Part shown: piece after piece, positions 1 to 8,170 of the stretch | Layout: every line of letters begins with the position of its first letter | Numbering within the stretch: position 1 is the stretch's first letter | NCBI GenBank assembly: GCA_022708765.1 | Contig: JAKIYB010000019.1 | Location: 1 to 18,960 of the forward strand | DNA length: 18,960 bases | DNA from: Armatimonadota bacterium | Lineage (GTDB): Bacteria > Armatimonadota > Hebobacteria > CAIYQO01 | Direction of reading: 5' to 3' | Notes under the pieces: model-generated | Told to the model about the DNA's origin: nothing | The model's input: the letters and a program-made list of their open reading frames with translations, nothing else | Database searches by the model: none | Made by a program: the position numbers and the translations under genes

Positions 1-76
1 AAACCCGCCGCCTGCCGATAGCCGCGGCGCGCGCTTTATGGTAGACTGCGGCAGCCAAGGTTTTGCAGGGAGGGCG

Positions 77-1783
77 ATGATGCGCTGGATTCTGGTCGCG
101 CTGCTGGCGGGGTGGGGCGCGCTGGCGGGGGCCGTGCAGGCACCGGACAGTTTTGTCACTCGCGGCGTCACCTACCTGTCGGTGGAGCCGATGGCCCGCT
201 GGCTGGCGCCGGAGATGCAGGTGTCCGTGACGAAGACGCCGCCCTCCGTCACCCTGAAGAGCGACGGGCGGACGCTGCGCATCACCTTCCCGGTGCCGCG
301 CGGGCAAGCGATCCCCACACCGGAGACGCTGACCGTTGGCGATGCCAAACTTCCCGCCTGGGAAAGCGCCTTTACGGCGAAGCTGAATGACGCGGCGATC
401 CCGCTCGATCCCCCGGCGCTGTGGCTGGAGCGCGGATTATTCCTTCCCGCGCGCTTCGTGGCCGCGCAGTACGCGCTGCGGTTGGCGCCGCATCCTGGCG
501 GGCGCTATGTCACACTCAGCCATCCCCGCGACGCCTCCATGCTCACCATCTACTACCGCGCCGAGGATGTCGCCCGCGTCCGTCAGGCGCTGGCCGCCGC
601 CGGTAAAGGTGATACCGTCGCGCTGGCGCACCTGCTCGACCGCTGCCCGTACCTGCTGCCTGCCACCGACGCCGTCGCGCTGCCGCTGCTGGCGCACGCC
701 GCGCAGGGGGGATCCGTCAAGGCGGTGCAGTTGCTGCTGGCTCGCGGCGCGGACCCCGACGCCGGCGGCTGGGGCGGTTACACCCCGCTGGTGGTCGGCA
801 TCAAGCACGAGGAGGTGGTGCGCGCGCTGCTGAAGGCCGGCGCCGACCCCAATACCCGCGACGCCTTCTATATCGGTTCGCCGCTGCACGCCGCGGTGGT
901 CACCGGCAACCTGAACGTGGTGGTAATGCTGCTGCAGGCCCGGGCGAATCCCAACGTTCGCGGGCGAGTGGACGGCGCCACGGGCGCGTTCACGGACGTC
1001 ACCCCACTGCAACTCGCGATACACCTGAACCGGCGTGACCTGGCGGAACTGCTGCTGGCGCACAACGCCGATCCGAACGGCGCCGGCAGCACCGACCCCA
1101 GCCCGCTGTGCTTCGCGGCGACTTTCGGCGACCTGGCGATGGTGAAGACCCTCGTCGCCTACGGCGCCAACCCACGCCTGCCATCGTCGCAAGCGAAGGG
1201 GACCCCGCTGGACGCCGCCGTGTGGGCAGGCAAGCTGGACATTGCCCGCTACTTTTTGGACCAGGGCGCCGACGTGAATGCCCGCGCCGCCGACGGCCGC
1301 ACGCCGCTCTTCAGCGCCGTGCTGGGCAGGCGCGCGGAAATTCTGGCGCTGCTGCTGGAAAAAGGAGCGACGGTGAACGCGGTCAACGGCCAGGGCGCGA
1401 CCCCGCTGCACTACGCCTGGAACGCCGACAGCGCCCGCGCCCTCCTCGCCCGCGGCGCCATCGTCAACGCCGTCGCCCATAATGGCCTGACCCCGCTGAT
1501 GGCCGCGGCCTGGTCAAGCGCGACGGACTCTCCCGCCCTTGTCGCCCTTTTCATCGAGAAGGGGGCGGACGTGCATGCCCGCTTCACCGGTCCGACTCAC
1601 ACCGGTCGCACCGCCCTCCACTTCGCCGTGATGAGTAAATCGCTGCCCAAGGTGAAGCTGCTGGTGGAGCACGGGGCGCAGGTGAACGCGAAGGCGAAGG
1701 ACGGCTCGACGGCGATCAGCCTGGCGAAATCCCTGGGGGCGGAGGAAATCGCCCGCTACCTGCGGGCGAAGGGGGCGAGGTGA
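77..1783 (+). CDS. Secreted ankyrin-repeat protein with N-terminal stalk-like region
   Basis: Encodes 568 residues. An upstream in-frame ATG at 38 exists, but the ATG at 77 is preferred: it follows a purine-rich AGGGAGGG and opens a clean signal peptide (MMRWILVALLAGWGALAGA, cleavage near residues 18-22). A second ATG at 80 is equally possible. Residues about 28-150 resemble two copies of the copper-amine-oxidase N-terminal (stalk) fold, seen in phrases such as VTYLSVEPMARWLAP and LFLPARFVAAQYALRL. From about residue 195 to the C-terminus there are roughly eleven ankyrin repeats with the TPLxxA...LLxxGADPN pattern (for example TPLDAAVWAGKLDIARYFL); the last ones are shorter and degenerate. 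Ankyrin repeats are protein-binding scaffolds, so an extracytoplasmic binding or adaptor role is inferred. No catalytic motif is visible. It ends 9 bp from the convergent lyase gene. Confidence 0.9.
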   Translation: MMRWILVALLAGWGALAGAVQAPDSFVTRGVTYLSVEPMARWLAPEMQVSVTKTPPSVTLKSDGRTLRITFPVPRGQAIPTPETLTVGDAKLPAWESAFTAKLNDAAIPLDPPALWLERGLFLPARFVAAQYALRLAPHPGGRYVTLSHPRDASMLTIYYRAEDVARVRQALAAAGKGDTVALAHLLDRCPYLLPATDAVALPLLAHAAQGGSVKAVQLLLARGADPDAGGWGGYTPLVVGIKHEEVVRALLKAGADPNTRDAFYIGSPLHAAVVTGNLNVVVMLLQARANPNVRGRVDGATGAFTDVTPLQLAIHLNRRDLAELLLAHNADPNGAGSTDPSPLCFAATFGDLAMVKTLVAYGANPRLPSSQAKGTPLDAAVWAGKLDIARYFLDQGADVNARAADGRTPLFSAVLGRRAEILALLLEKGATVNAVNGQGATPLHYAWNADSARALLARGAIVNAVAHNGLTPLMAAAWSSATDSPALVALFIEKGADVHARFTGPTHTGRTALHFAVMSKSLPKVKLLVEHGAQVNAKAKDGSTAISLAKSLGAEEIARYLRAKGAR

Positions 1784-1792
1784 GGGCACCCG

Positions 1793-4327
1793 TCAGCGCG
1801 GCGACTTCCGTTCTCGCAGCGGCATCGTGGGCCGCGTCATCTCGACCAGTGTCCGCATCTCGCCGGCGTCTTCGCGCCGAATGACGATATTCGTCTTGCC
1901 CTGCGCTCCCGGCGCCAGCCTCAATTCGTCACGCTGCGCGGGAAAATCGATCGTCATCACATCCTGCTTCGCGTCAATAAGCGACCGGGGCAGCGGATCG
2001 CCGGCGCGATACGGGTAGAGCAGCACGATAAACCGCGGCGCCACGGCATCAGCGGAAATCACGAGACGGCGCACAGTATCATATGCCAACGTGACCGGTC
2101 CGCGGGCGTCACCATCCCGCGTCGTCATCCGCAACACGCGCACCAGCAGCAGTGGTTCACCCTTCGCCGGGTTGCCGCGGTCGTCCAGTGTTGCCAACCC
2201 GCGCCGCCCGATGAGGTGGATATCCATCACCGGCTGCTTCGCCGCGTCCGCGCGCGGATTGGGGCGGTCAATGCGCAGCAGTTCTACGTCGTTTGCCAAT
2301 GCGAGTATCCAGTCGTAATGATGCACGGCGTCATCCTTCTGGATATCATCTACCACCAGCGCATACGGATAGCGCCCGCGCACCAGGCCGGCGGTGCGAA
2401 CGGCCGTACGGACCGGGTAATTCGACTGGCGCACAGCCATCGTGACAGTGCCGTCCCGCAGCAACCAGTGTGGCGCCAGATGCAGGGGAACGGTCGCCAG
2501 GGCATCGTCCCGCGTCGTCCAGGCGAAGTCGTTGCTGGACTGCCAGACCGGTTCCCATCCCGCGGGGAGGGTACTCTTCCCCGCGAGGACATCTTCCCGC
2601 GTGATCGGTGTGCCGTCAGCGGCAACTCCACCGGCATACATATTGTAGCGCCAGTCCCAGGCGGGCTTGGCATCGCCCACCACGAAGGTGGCCAGCGGCG
2701 TCTCCCGCGCATCTATCAGCCGTGCCGGCGCATGTGTATCCTGCGTTGTGCCATCAATCACCACCAGGCTCTGGCAGCGGTTCGCGTCCGCTCGTTCATT
2801 TGGCGGGCTCCAGACACGACCTTTGCCGGCCAGGCTGATGGCGTTACGGTCGGCGAAAGTATGGCCACCGCTCACCTGGCGCGTATGCATTGCCAGCCAG
2901 ACGGCATCCTGGTCCCATCCGCTGCGTGTCATCAATAGCGCGCGTTCGCCGCACAGGAAGGTATGGCCCATCTCCAGCCTCGAGGGATCAGGACGTTCCG
3001 GCAGGTAATCCATCGCATAGATGGTGCAAACGAGCAGCGTATTCCAGTAACCATCGGGCCGATCGGGGACCCGCGCGTAATCGTCACCGAGGGCCTGGCG
3101 GTAACAATAGTCAATCACGCGATCACTCGGATACAGATACTTCAGGCCGAACAGGTCTATGGGATTCGGAGATCCGATGCCGCCCAGCAGATCAAATTTC
3201 GCAAAGCCTTCGCCGGAGGGGAGGAGGCTGTGCGGCAGGAAAGAGGTGGCATACGCGCGCAGGTGCGGATGGCCGGCCAGATTAGGGGCGGTGCGCCGCG
3301 CCATAGCGATGATGCCGTCCATGCCGAGTTGATTCTTGCCTTCTCCTTCATTAAACGCGCCGGATGCAAACACTCCGTAAGTGAGAAAATTGCGCCAGCC
3401 CCTGTACAAGCCCTGATACTTCAGTTCGTTGAAGCCAGGTAACCCCTCCGCGCCAAGGTGCGCCATTAACCAGTAGGAAAACGTCGCCCAGTTGCTTGTC
3501 GCCATCGGCGAGGTGAAGGCGCCGTAGTTGTCGTGATACCAATTCGCCGCCACGAGCTCTTCCTCGATGCGCGCGCGCTGTTCCGGCGTGAGCCAGGGAA
3601 AGAGGAGATCGTAGGTAAAGGCCAGGTTATGCGATCCGACCGGCAGGCTCAACGGCGCGGCATCGCCAGTGCGCCGCTGTTCAGTGATGCGCGCCGCCTG
3701 GTCAATCTCCAGCGCGGTGACGGTGGCCTTCGCCAGTGCTTTTGCGGCGTCCGCATCATCTTCGATCAGGCAGCGCAGCGCTTCCAGGGGAAAGATGTTC
3801 CAGTAAAAGTCGGCCGGCTCACCACGGTCACCTTCCACGAGTTTCTGATAACGGGTGCCACGCCAGCCGCCTTTCCCCAGCCGAAAGAGCGGCACGGGTC
3901 CATGCAGTCCGCCAAAGGAGCCATGCCAGCGGTCCGGCTGCGCGTAATCGGCTTTGTCGTCGTAATCGCCCTTCATACCGTGGGTCCAGCAGAGGAGATG
4001 GCGCCAGAGCGCTTGCCCGCAGCGCGTCTCGCGGATGCGACGACGCAGGTCGGGGATGTCGCCGGGCGTGAGCAGGATGCGCGGATGGACGCCTGGCGGC
4101 GGCACGGGGGGCAATGGACGCATGCCCGTCGTATCGAAGGTAAGCTGTCGGTCGCCAAAGTCGGTGGCCTTCAACTCACCCCAGGGGATATCTACCGGTC
4201 TCCCATTAACGAGCGGAGAGGAGTAAGACCGGCATGGTTTCCGTGTAAATGACGCGGTGGGTTCTTGTGCCTGGCAGAGCAGGCACCAGCCCATCAACAG
4301 CACTACCGCAACGCGGAGAGCGAGCAT
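1793..4327 (-). CDS. Secreted heparinase II/III-like polysaccharide lyase
   Basis: Encodes 844 residues from the ATG at 4327, which has GAGGTG four bases upstream. A GTG four codons further upstream (4339) is the alternative start. A signal peptide (MLALRVAVVLLMGWCLLCQA) predicts export. The region around HPRILLTPGDIPDL (residues 81-94) is the usual entry to the alpha/alpha-toroid of heparinase II/III and alginate-lyase relatives. LLFPWLTPEQRARIEEEL, the SNWATFSYWLMAHL segment and EGEGKNQLGM fit the toroid. The later GGHTFADRNAISLAGKGRVW fits the heparinase II/III beta-sandwich. The family cleaves uronate-containing polysaccharides by beta-elimination; the actual substrate cannot be read from sequence. 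It is a distant relative of the 9326-12841 protein. A candidate promoter lies at 4360-4388, divergent from the metallopeptidase promoter. Confidence 0.82.
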   Translation of the reverse strand: MLALRVAVVLLMGWCLLCQAQEPTASFTRKPCRSYSSPLVNGRPVDIPWGELKATDFGDRQLTFDTTGMRPLPPVPPPGVHPRILLTPGDIPDLRRRIRETRCGQALWRHLLCWTHGMKGDYDDKADYAQPDRWHGSFGGLHGPVPLFRLGKGGWRGTRYQKLVEGDRGEPADFYWNIFPLEALRCLIEDDADAAKALAKATVTALEIDQAARITEQRRTGDAAPLSLPVGSHNLAFTYDLLFPWLTPEQRARIEEELVAANWYHDNYGAFTSPMATSNWATFSYWLMAHLGAEGLPGFNELKYQGLYRGWRNFLTYGVFASGAFNEGEGKNQLGMDGIIAMARRTAPNLAGHPHLRAYATSFLPHSLLPSGEGFAKFDLLGGIGSPNPIDLFGLKYLYPSDRVIDYCYRQALGDDYARVPDRPDGYWNTLLVCTIYAMDYLPERPDPSRLEMGHTFLCGERALLMTRSGWDQDAVWLAMHTRQVSGGHTFADRNAISLAGKGRVWSPPNERADANRCQSLVVIDGTTQDTHAPARLIDARETPLATFVVGDAKPAWDWRYNMYAGGVAADGTPITREDVLAGKSTLPAGWEPVWQSSNDFAWTTRDDALATVPLHLAPHWLLRDGTVTMAVRQSNYPVRTAVRTAGLVRGRYPYALVVDDIQKDDAVHHYDWILALANDVELLRIDRPNPRADAAKQPVMDIHLIGRRGLATLDDRGNPAKGEPLLLVRVLRMTTRDGDARGPVTLAYDTVRRLVISADAVAPRFIVLLYPYRAGDPLPRSLIDAKQDVMTIDFPAQRDELRLAPGAQGKTNIVIRREDAGEMRTLVEMTRPTMPLRERKSPR

Positions 4328-4359
4328 GCGACACCTCACCGTATAAACGCCAGTGTCTC

Positions 4360-4388
4360 ATCATACCGAAGTCAGGGGCAGGACGCAA
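4360..4388 (-). promoter_or_regulatory. Candidate sigma70-type promoter for the lyase gene
   Basis: On the minus strand TTGCGT and TATGAT are separated by exactly 17 bp, about 30 bp upstream of the lyase start. The -10 matches consensus 5/6, but the -35 matches only 3/6, so this is a moderate candidate. It faces away from the plus-strand promoter at 4433-4461. Confidence 0.38.
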
Positions 4389-4432
4389 TGCAGTCGCGGT
4401 AGCGCCAGTAGATACGCAATCATCGGTGATGG

Positions 4433-4461
4433 TTGGCACACAACAGTTTACAGGATATGAT
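4433..4461 (+). promoter_or_regulatory. Candidate sigma70-type promoter for the metallopeptidase gene
   Basis: TTGGCA (4433-4438) and TATGAT (4456-4461) are 17 bp apart. Each hexamer differs from the sigma70 consensus at one base. It lies 47 bp upstream of the ATG at 4509, which itself has no clear Shine-Dalgarno sequence. The local drop in GC content also marks this stretch as a regulatory region. Confidence 0.5.
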
Positions 4462-4508
4462 ATTGCGCGAGGAGAGACGCCGCGCAGCGGCGCAGTATTC
4501 CAACGCCC

Positions 4509-5066
4509 ATGCGACATCACAAACCGACGCTGCACATCACCGACACGCTGGAAACCGTGGTAGCCGACCTGTGCGGGGGGCTACCGGAGTTCGCGCATAT
4601 TGATCCCCGGCGGCTGCTGCTGTGCGCGGCGCGCGCGCGTCGGGGCGGGCCGGGGGGCACATACGCCCGCATCATCCCCATGCGCTTTGCCGACGGCACG
4701 CCGTTTCGCACGCACAAGGGGATGCGGTACGCGCTGCCGCAAATCCCCACAGAGCACGGTGATGTGCTGTATCTGATTTACGTCTACCTGCCGCGCTTCT
4801 TCGAGCAGCCGCTGGAACGCCGCGTGCTGACGCTCATCCACGAGCTGTACCATATCGCGCCGGCGTTCGACGGCACCATTCGCAAATTCGGCGCCCGCGC
4901 CCACGGCGGCAGCCGCGCCACCTTCAACGCCCGCCTGGAGCCGATGGTGGACGCATACCTCGCGCGGGATGACGTCCCCGCCCGCGACATCCTCGCCGCC
5001 GATTTCACCGAGCTTTCGCGGCAATATACCCTCATCGGCCGCGCGAAGGCGGTGCGGCTGCCGTAA
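4509..5066 (+). CDS. Putative phage-type zinc metallopeptidase
   Basis: Encodes 185 residues. The visible signature is the HEXXH zinc motif HELYH (111-115) inside LTLIHELYHIAPAFDGTIR, followed by AHGGSRATFNARLEPMVDAY. This arrangement resembles the 'putative phage metallopeptidase' family, small proteins found in prophages and bacterial chromosomes. The two histidines would bind zinc and the glutamate would activate water. The third ligand could be H132 or E144, which is not certain. No signal peptide or membrane segment is seen, so it is probably cytoplasmic. The ATG at 4509 lacks a good ribosome-binding site, and no in-frame ATG/GTG/TTG lies between the candidate promoter and it, so translation initiation may be weak. 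It stands alone with no phage genes nearby. Substrate unknown. Confidence 0.72.
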   Translation: MRHHKPTLHITDTLETVVADLCGGLPEFAHIDPRRLLLCAARARRGGPGGTYARIIPMRFADGTPFRTHKGMRYALPQIPTEHGDVLYLIYVYLPRFFEQPLERRVLTLIHELYHIAPAFDGTIRKFGARAHGGSRATFNARLEPMVDAYLARDDVPARDILAADFTELSRQYTLIGRAKAVRLP

Positions 5067-5094
5067 CAGGCGGGGAGGACACACTCGTCAGGCC

Positions 5095-5862
5095 TTACAC
5101 ACTCCGCTCGCGCACCAGTTCGCGCAGCGCGTCTTGCAGCACCGACGTCTGGGGGTAGCCGTGGCCGCGGTGCTGGAAGAAGCCTTCGGCATAGTCGGCG
5201 CCGCAGTGGGCGCCGGCCTCGCGGTCCCAGTGGCGCATCTCCTCGATGTACTGGTCCATGCCGTGCTGGCGGCGCAGCCATTCGCGCTGGGAGAGGTGTT
5301 GGCCGAGCATCTCCGCCTTTTCCTCGATGACCGCGGTGATCTCCACGAACCAGGGGGCAACGACTGGCGCGCCGAAGTAGTCGGTGCCACCCAGGGGGCC
5401 GAAGTAGTAGAGGGGCACCACGCCTTCGGTGGGTGGCAGCGCGGTGGCGGGGCCGACCACGTAATTCGGCATGGGCGCGGTGAAGGCGGCACAGCGGGCG
5501 ATGGCGCCGGCGGCGTCGTGGTCCGGCATGTAATCGGTGGGGTAGTGGGTAATGATGCAGTCGGGCTTCACCGCGCGGATGAGCGCGGTAGCCTTGCCGC
5601 GAAATTCGTCATTGTCGTAGACTTGCAGATCGAGGCCGTCCAGGCAGTGATAGGCGCCTCCCGCGACCGCCGCCGCCGAGCGTGCTTCGCCGCGTCGCAG
5701 GATGGTGATCGCGTTGGGAGACAGTTCGGCGCTGCCGCAATTGCCGGCGCACACGGTGGCAATATGCACCTTCCAGCCGCGGTGCGCGAGCAGGAGCAGC
5801 GTGCCGCCGCAGCGGAATTCGGCGTCGTCGGGATGGGCGCAGAGCGCCAGCACGGTGGGCAT
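5095..5862 (-). CDS. PIG-L/LmbE-type N-acetylglucosaminyl deacetylase family protein
   Basis: Encodes 255 residues, close to the usual size for the family. The start at 5862 is backed by a GGAGAGGAGA ribosome-binding sequence a few bases upstream. Zinc-site motifs are visible: AHPDDAE at residues 9-15 (the Asp-Asp pair supplies the base and a ligand) and HYPTDYMPDHDAAG around residues 106-119, whose late histidine is the usual further ligand. Known relatives remove acetyl groups from GlcNAc-containing sugars or conjugates (PIG-L, MshB, BshB, LmbE types). No signal peptide is seen, so it probably acts in the cytoplasm. It lies 116 bp downstream of kdsD on the same strand and could be co-transcribed, although a hairpin repeat sits between them. 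Its tail converges with the metallopeptidase gene at 28 bp. Exact substrate not determinable. Confidence 0.88.
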   Translation of the reverse strand: MPTVLALCAHPDDAEFRCGGTLLLLAHRGWKVHIATVCAGNCGSAELSPNAITILRRGEARSAAAVAGGAYHCLDGLDLQVYDNDEFRGKATALIRAVKPDCIITHYPTDYMPDHDAAGAIARCAAFTAPMPNYVVGPATALPPTEGVVPLYYFGPLGGTDYFGAPVVAPWFVEITAVIEEKAEMLGQHLSQREWLRRQHGMDQYIEEMRHWDREAGAHCGADYAEGFFQHRGHGYPQTSVLQDALRELVRERSV

Positions 5863-5905
5863 GGGGGTCTCCTCTCCGGCGTATACATACTGCCGGCCTG
5901 CATAA

Positions 5906-5946
5906 CCTCTCTTCCCGAGCCGCCTCTCCTTCAGGGAAGGAGGGAG
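5906..5946. repeat. Small dispersed hairpin repeat (copy A)
   Basis: A pyrimidine-rich stretch ends in a perfect 7-bp hairpin (CTCCTTC / GAAGGAG at 5926-5942, 3-base loop). It resembles, in reverse-complement orientation, the larger hairpin at 14532-14582. Both share CTCTC..CCC.AGCC followed by a CCTTCAGG-like core, suggesting two members of a palindromic intergenic repeat family. It sits between kdsD and the deacetylase gene and could terminate or stabilise transcripts. Confidence 0.5.
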
Positions 5947-5978
5947 TCAGCGGTTCAGTGTCGCGCGACTCTACACGG

Positions 5979-6965
5979 CTACACGATGCCGGCCTGCAAC
6001 AAATCCTTCAAATTCAACATGCCGATGACACGGCCGTTAGCGTCCAGCACCGGCATTTCGCTGATCTGCCGGGCCTGCATCGTCTGCAGCGTCTCGACGG
6101 CCAAGCGCTCCGGGGTGATGGCGCGCGGCTGCGCGTTCATGTGGGCGGCGCAGGGTTTGCGCAACGCGTCTTCGTCCTCCAGCAGCATGCGGCGGATGTC
6201 CCCGTCGGTAATGAAACCGAGCATGATTCCACGCTCGTTGACCACCACCGCGGCGCCGGCGTGGGCGCGTGTGATGGCGAAGAGCACGTCTTTCAGCAGC
6301 GTATCCACCGTTACCAGCGCCAGCCGGTCGCCGGTTCGCATCACGTCACCCACGGTCAGCAGCAGGCGTCGGCCCAGCGCGCCGCGCGGGTGCAGTCTGG
6401 CGTAATCTTCCGAGGTGAAGCGGCGGCAGCGCATGACGGCGATGGCCAGCGCGTCGCCCATCGCGATTTGCGCGGTGGTGCTGCTGGTGGGCGCCAGGTT
6501 GAAGGGACACACTTCGCGCTCAACAGCGGTGTTCAGCACGGCGGCGGCGGCGCGGCCCAGCGGGGAATCCTCGCGGCCGGTGAGGGCGATGATGGGCACA
6601 CCGATGCGCGCGATGGCGGGGAGGATGGCGTTCAACTCCTCGGTATCGCCGCTGTTCGACAGCGCGAGCAGCACATCGCCCACCGTCACCATGCCCAGGT
6701 CGCCATGCACGCCTTCGGCGGGGTGCAGAAAGAGCGACGGCGTGCCGGTGCTCGCCAGCGTGCCGGCGATCTTGCGCGCCACCGCGCCGGATTTGCCCAT
6801 GCCGGTGGTCACCACGCGGCCCGCGCACCCGAGCACCAGATCCACCGCGCGGGGGAATTCCTCACCCAGGCACTCGGCCATCGCCACCAGCGCCTGCGCT
6901 TCCTGTCGCAATACGTCGCGCGCGAAATCCAACACCTCGCCGCGCTCCAGGGTTTGTGGGGTCAT
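5979..6965 (-). CDS. kdsD: Arabinose-5-phosphate isomerase (KdsD), SIS plus two CBS domains
   Basis: Encodes 328 residues, the normal KdsD length. The enzyme converts D-ribulose-5-phosphate to D-arabinose-5-phosphate, the first step toward Kdo for lipopolysaccharide, in the cytoplasm. The SIS domain spans about residues 40-180, with GMGKSG (K58), HPAEGVHGDLG (81-91), SNSGDTEE and CPFNLAPTSSTT. SEDYARLHPRGALGRRLL carries the conserved histidine (H192). Two CBS domains follow at about 206-262 and 268-326. Compared with the E. coli enzyme the loop has AEGVHGDLG in place of AEAFHGDLG, and HPRGALG in place of HPGGALG; both look tolerable. The ribosome-binding site is weak. Other Kdo genes are not in the window. 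The related GutQ-type enzyme is the only serious alternative. Confidence 0.92.
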   Translation of the reverse strand: MTPQTLERGEVLDFARDVLRQEAQALVAMAECLGEEFPRAVDLVLGCAGRVVTTGMGKSGAVARKIAGTLASTGTPSLFLHPAEGVHGDLGMVTVGDVLLALSNSGDTEELNAILPAIARIGVPIIALTGREDSPLGRAAAAVLNTAVEREVCPFNLAPTSSTTAQIAMGDALAIAVMRCRRFTSEDYARLHPRGALGRRLLLTVGDVMRTGDRLALVTVDTLLKDVLFAITRAHAGAAVVVNERGIMLGFITDGDIRRMLLEDEDALRKPCAAHMNAQPRAITPERLAVETLQTMQARQISEMPVLDANGRVIGMLNLKDLLQAGIV

Positions 6966-6969
6966 AATA

Positions 6970-6987
6970 CCTGTCAGATTCGACAGG
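6970..6987. promoter_or_regulatory. Short dyad between kdsD and the aldo/keto reductase gene
   Basis: CCTGTC (6970-6975) and GACAGG (6982-6987) form a 6-bp inverted repeat with a 6-base spacer, just upstream of the kdsD start in the divergent 115-bp intergenic region. It may be an operator or leader hairpin covering kdsD initiation. Six-bp dyads also occur by chance. Confidence 0.3.
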
Positions 6988-7080
6988 CGCGAACGGTTTC
7001 CTGCACGTGTTTTCGCATGTGCGCGCGCCGGCAGGAATTTCGCAAGCTTTGGTTAAGCATGTTACATGGAGGTGCGTTCC

Positions 7081-8028
7081 ATGCTGCCGATGTTTCATTT
7101 ACTGAAGACCGATCTATACGTCTCCGCGCTGTGCTACGGCGCGATGGGGCACGGGATGCTGGAAGGTGACCGCGCCGACCGCCTCTTCGCGCAGTACCGC
7201 GAAGCCGGCGGGAATTTCTTTGATACCGCGCACTGTTACTGCTTCTGGATCGAAAACGGGCTGGGCGCGAGCGAGCGCGTGCTGGGTGAGGCGATTCGCC
7301 GGCATGGCTGCCGCGACCGGGTGGTGATTGCGTCTAAAGGCGGGCATCCGGGCGCCGGTGAAAAATATCCGAAACCGGACCGTTACATCTCCGCGGAGAC
7401 GGTAGCCGCCGACCTGGACGACAGCCTGTCGCGGCTCCAGATGGATGTCATTGACCTGTATTACCTCCACCGCGACGACCCGCGCCTGCCCGCCGGCGAG
7501 ATCATTGAAATCCTCAACGCCGAGGTGCAGCGCGGGCGCATCCGCTACCTGGGGGCCAGCAACTGGACCGCGGCGCGCATCGCGGAGGCGAACGCCTATG
7601 CGGCGGCGCATGGCCTGCGCGGCTTCGCCGCCTCGCAGCCGCAGTGGAGCCTGGCCCAGCGCAGTGCCGGCGGCGACCCGACCATGCGCTCGGTGACGCC
7701 CGAGGACTTCGACTGGCACGCCGAGACCGGCCTGCCCGTCATCCCCTACACCCCCACCGCCGGCGGTTACTTCGCCGGACGCAACACCGCGTCGTTCGAC
7801 AACCCGGTCAGCCAGGCCCGCCGCGAGCGCGCCGCCTCCCTCGCCGCCGACCTCAACTGCACCCCCACCCAGCTTGCCCTCGCCTGGCTCCTCCACCAGC
7901 CCTTCCTCACCATCCCCATCATCGGCACCACCGACCCCGCCCACCTCGCCGACGCCCTCGGCGCCGCTGATGTGGTGCTGTCGTCCGAACAGGTGAAGTG
8001 GCTGAAGGAAGGGATGATGTGGTGCTGA
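7081..8028 (+). CDS. Aldo/keto reductase
   Basis: Encodes 315 residues from the ATG at 7081, chosen because GGAGGTG (7068-7074) lies at proper spacing; the ATG at 7066 overlaps that site. The catalytic tetrad of the (beta/alpha)8 AKR fold is visible: D48 (FFDTAH), Y53 (HCYC), K86 (IASKGGHP) and H130 (DLYYLHRDDP). IRYLGASNW is the family strand motif, and PIIGTTDPAHL near the C-terminus corresponds to the NADPH-binding segment. The family reduces carbonyl groups of sugars and related compounds with NAD(P)H in the cytoplasm; the substrate is unknown. The gene is divergent from kdsD. The third base of codons in the 3' half is very strongly C, which explains long spurious reading frames on the other strand. 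Confidence 0.93.
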   Translation: MLPMFHLLKTDLYVSALCYGAMGHGMLEGDRADRLFAQYREAGGNFFDTAHCYCFWIENGLGASERVLGEAIRRHGCRDRVVIASKGGHPGAGEKYPKPDRYISAETVAADLDDSLSRLQMDVIDLYYLHRDDPRLPAGEIIEILNAEVQRGRIRYLGASNWTAARIAEANAYAAAHGLRGFAASQPQWSLAQRSAGGDPTMRSVTPEDFDWHAETGLPVIPYTPTAGGYFAGRNTASFDNPVSQARRERAASLAADLNCTPTQLALAWLLHQPFLTIPIIGTTDPAHLADALGAADVVLSSEQVKWLKEGMMWC

Positions 8029-8037
8029 GGGAAATGC

Positions 8038-8065
8038 ACATTGAAAAATGGAAAATGGACAATGT
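8038..8065. repeat. A-rich intergenic inverted repeat
   Basis: ACATTG (8038-8043) and CAATGT (8060-8065) flank tandem AAAATGGA units immediately after the aldo/keto reductase stop. This AT-rich element contrasts with the GC-rich surroundings and resembles short intergenic repeats seen in other bacteria. On either strand it lacks a good terminator U tract. Confidence 0.4.
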
Positions 8066-8130
8066 AAAGTGCTGAAGAACGGGTTAGTGATCTGAACGGT
8101 ATTGCGCGGCATCGGTAAGCAGGCTGAAGC

Positions 8131-8157
8131 TTTACGGTCACAGATTGTGATCTTAAA
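8131..8157. promoter_or_regulatory. Near-palindrome upstream of the ORF6N gene (outer copy)
   Basis: Arms TTTACGGTCACA and TGTGATCTTAAA pair at 10 of 12 positions around a 3-base spacer (GAT). The site lies about 80-105 bp before the ORF6N start. The whole 27-bp unit matches an intragenic site at 8436-8462 at 22 of 27 positions, including the spacer AT and most of the right arm. A binding site for the neighbouring DNA-binding protein is a reasonable inference. Confidence 0.55.
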
Positions 8158-8170
8158 CAGGATGGGATGT

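Noticed and set aside
1..76. A possible upstream gene tail or promoter at the left edge
   Set aside because: Too short and no supported reading frame or clear -35/-10 pair; nothing can be stated.
437..1480. A 347-residue minus-strand frame opposite the ankyrin gene
   Set aside because: Its composition is that of an antisense shadow of a high-GC gene. It shows no recognisable motif, while the plus strand has clear ankyrin repeats.
4969..6405. A 478-residue plus-strand frame across the deacetylase and kdsD genes
   Set aside because: It spans two well-identified minus-strand genes and their intergenic region, and has no coherent domain.
5958..7169. A 403-residue plus-strand frame opposite kdsD
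   Set aside because: Rich in His, Gln, Arg and Gly as expected for antisense reading; kdsD on the other strand has full family motifs.
7114..8112. A 332-residue minus-strand frame opposite the aldo/keto reductase
   Set aside because: Low-complexity Gly/Val/Arg-rich shadow; the plus strand carries the catalytic tetrad.
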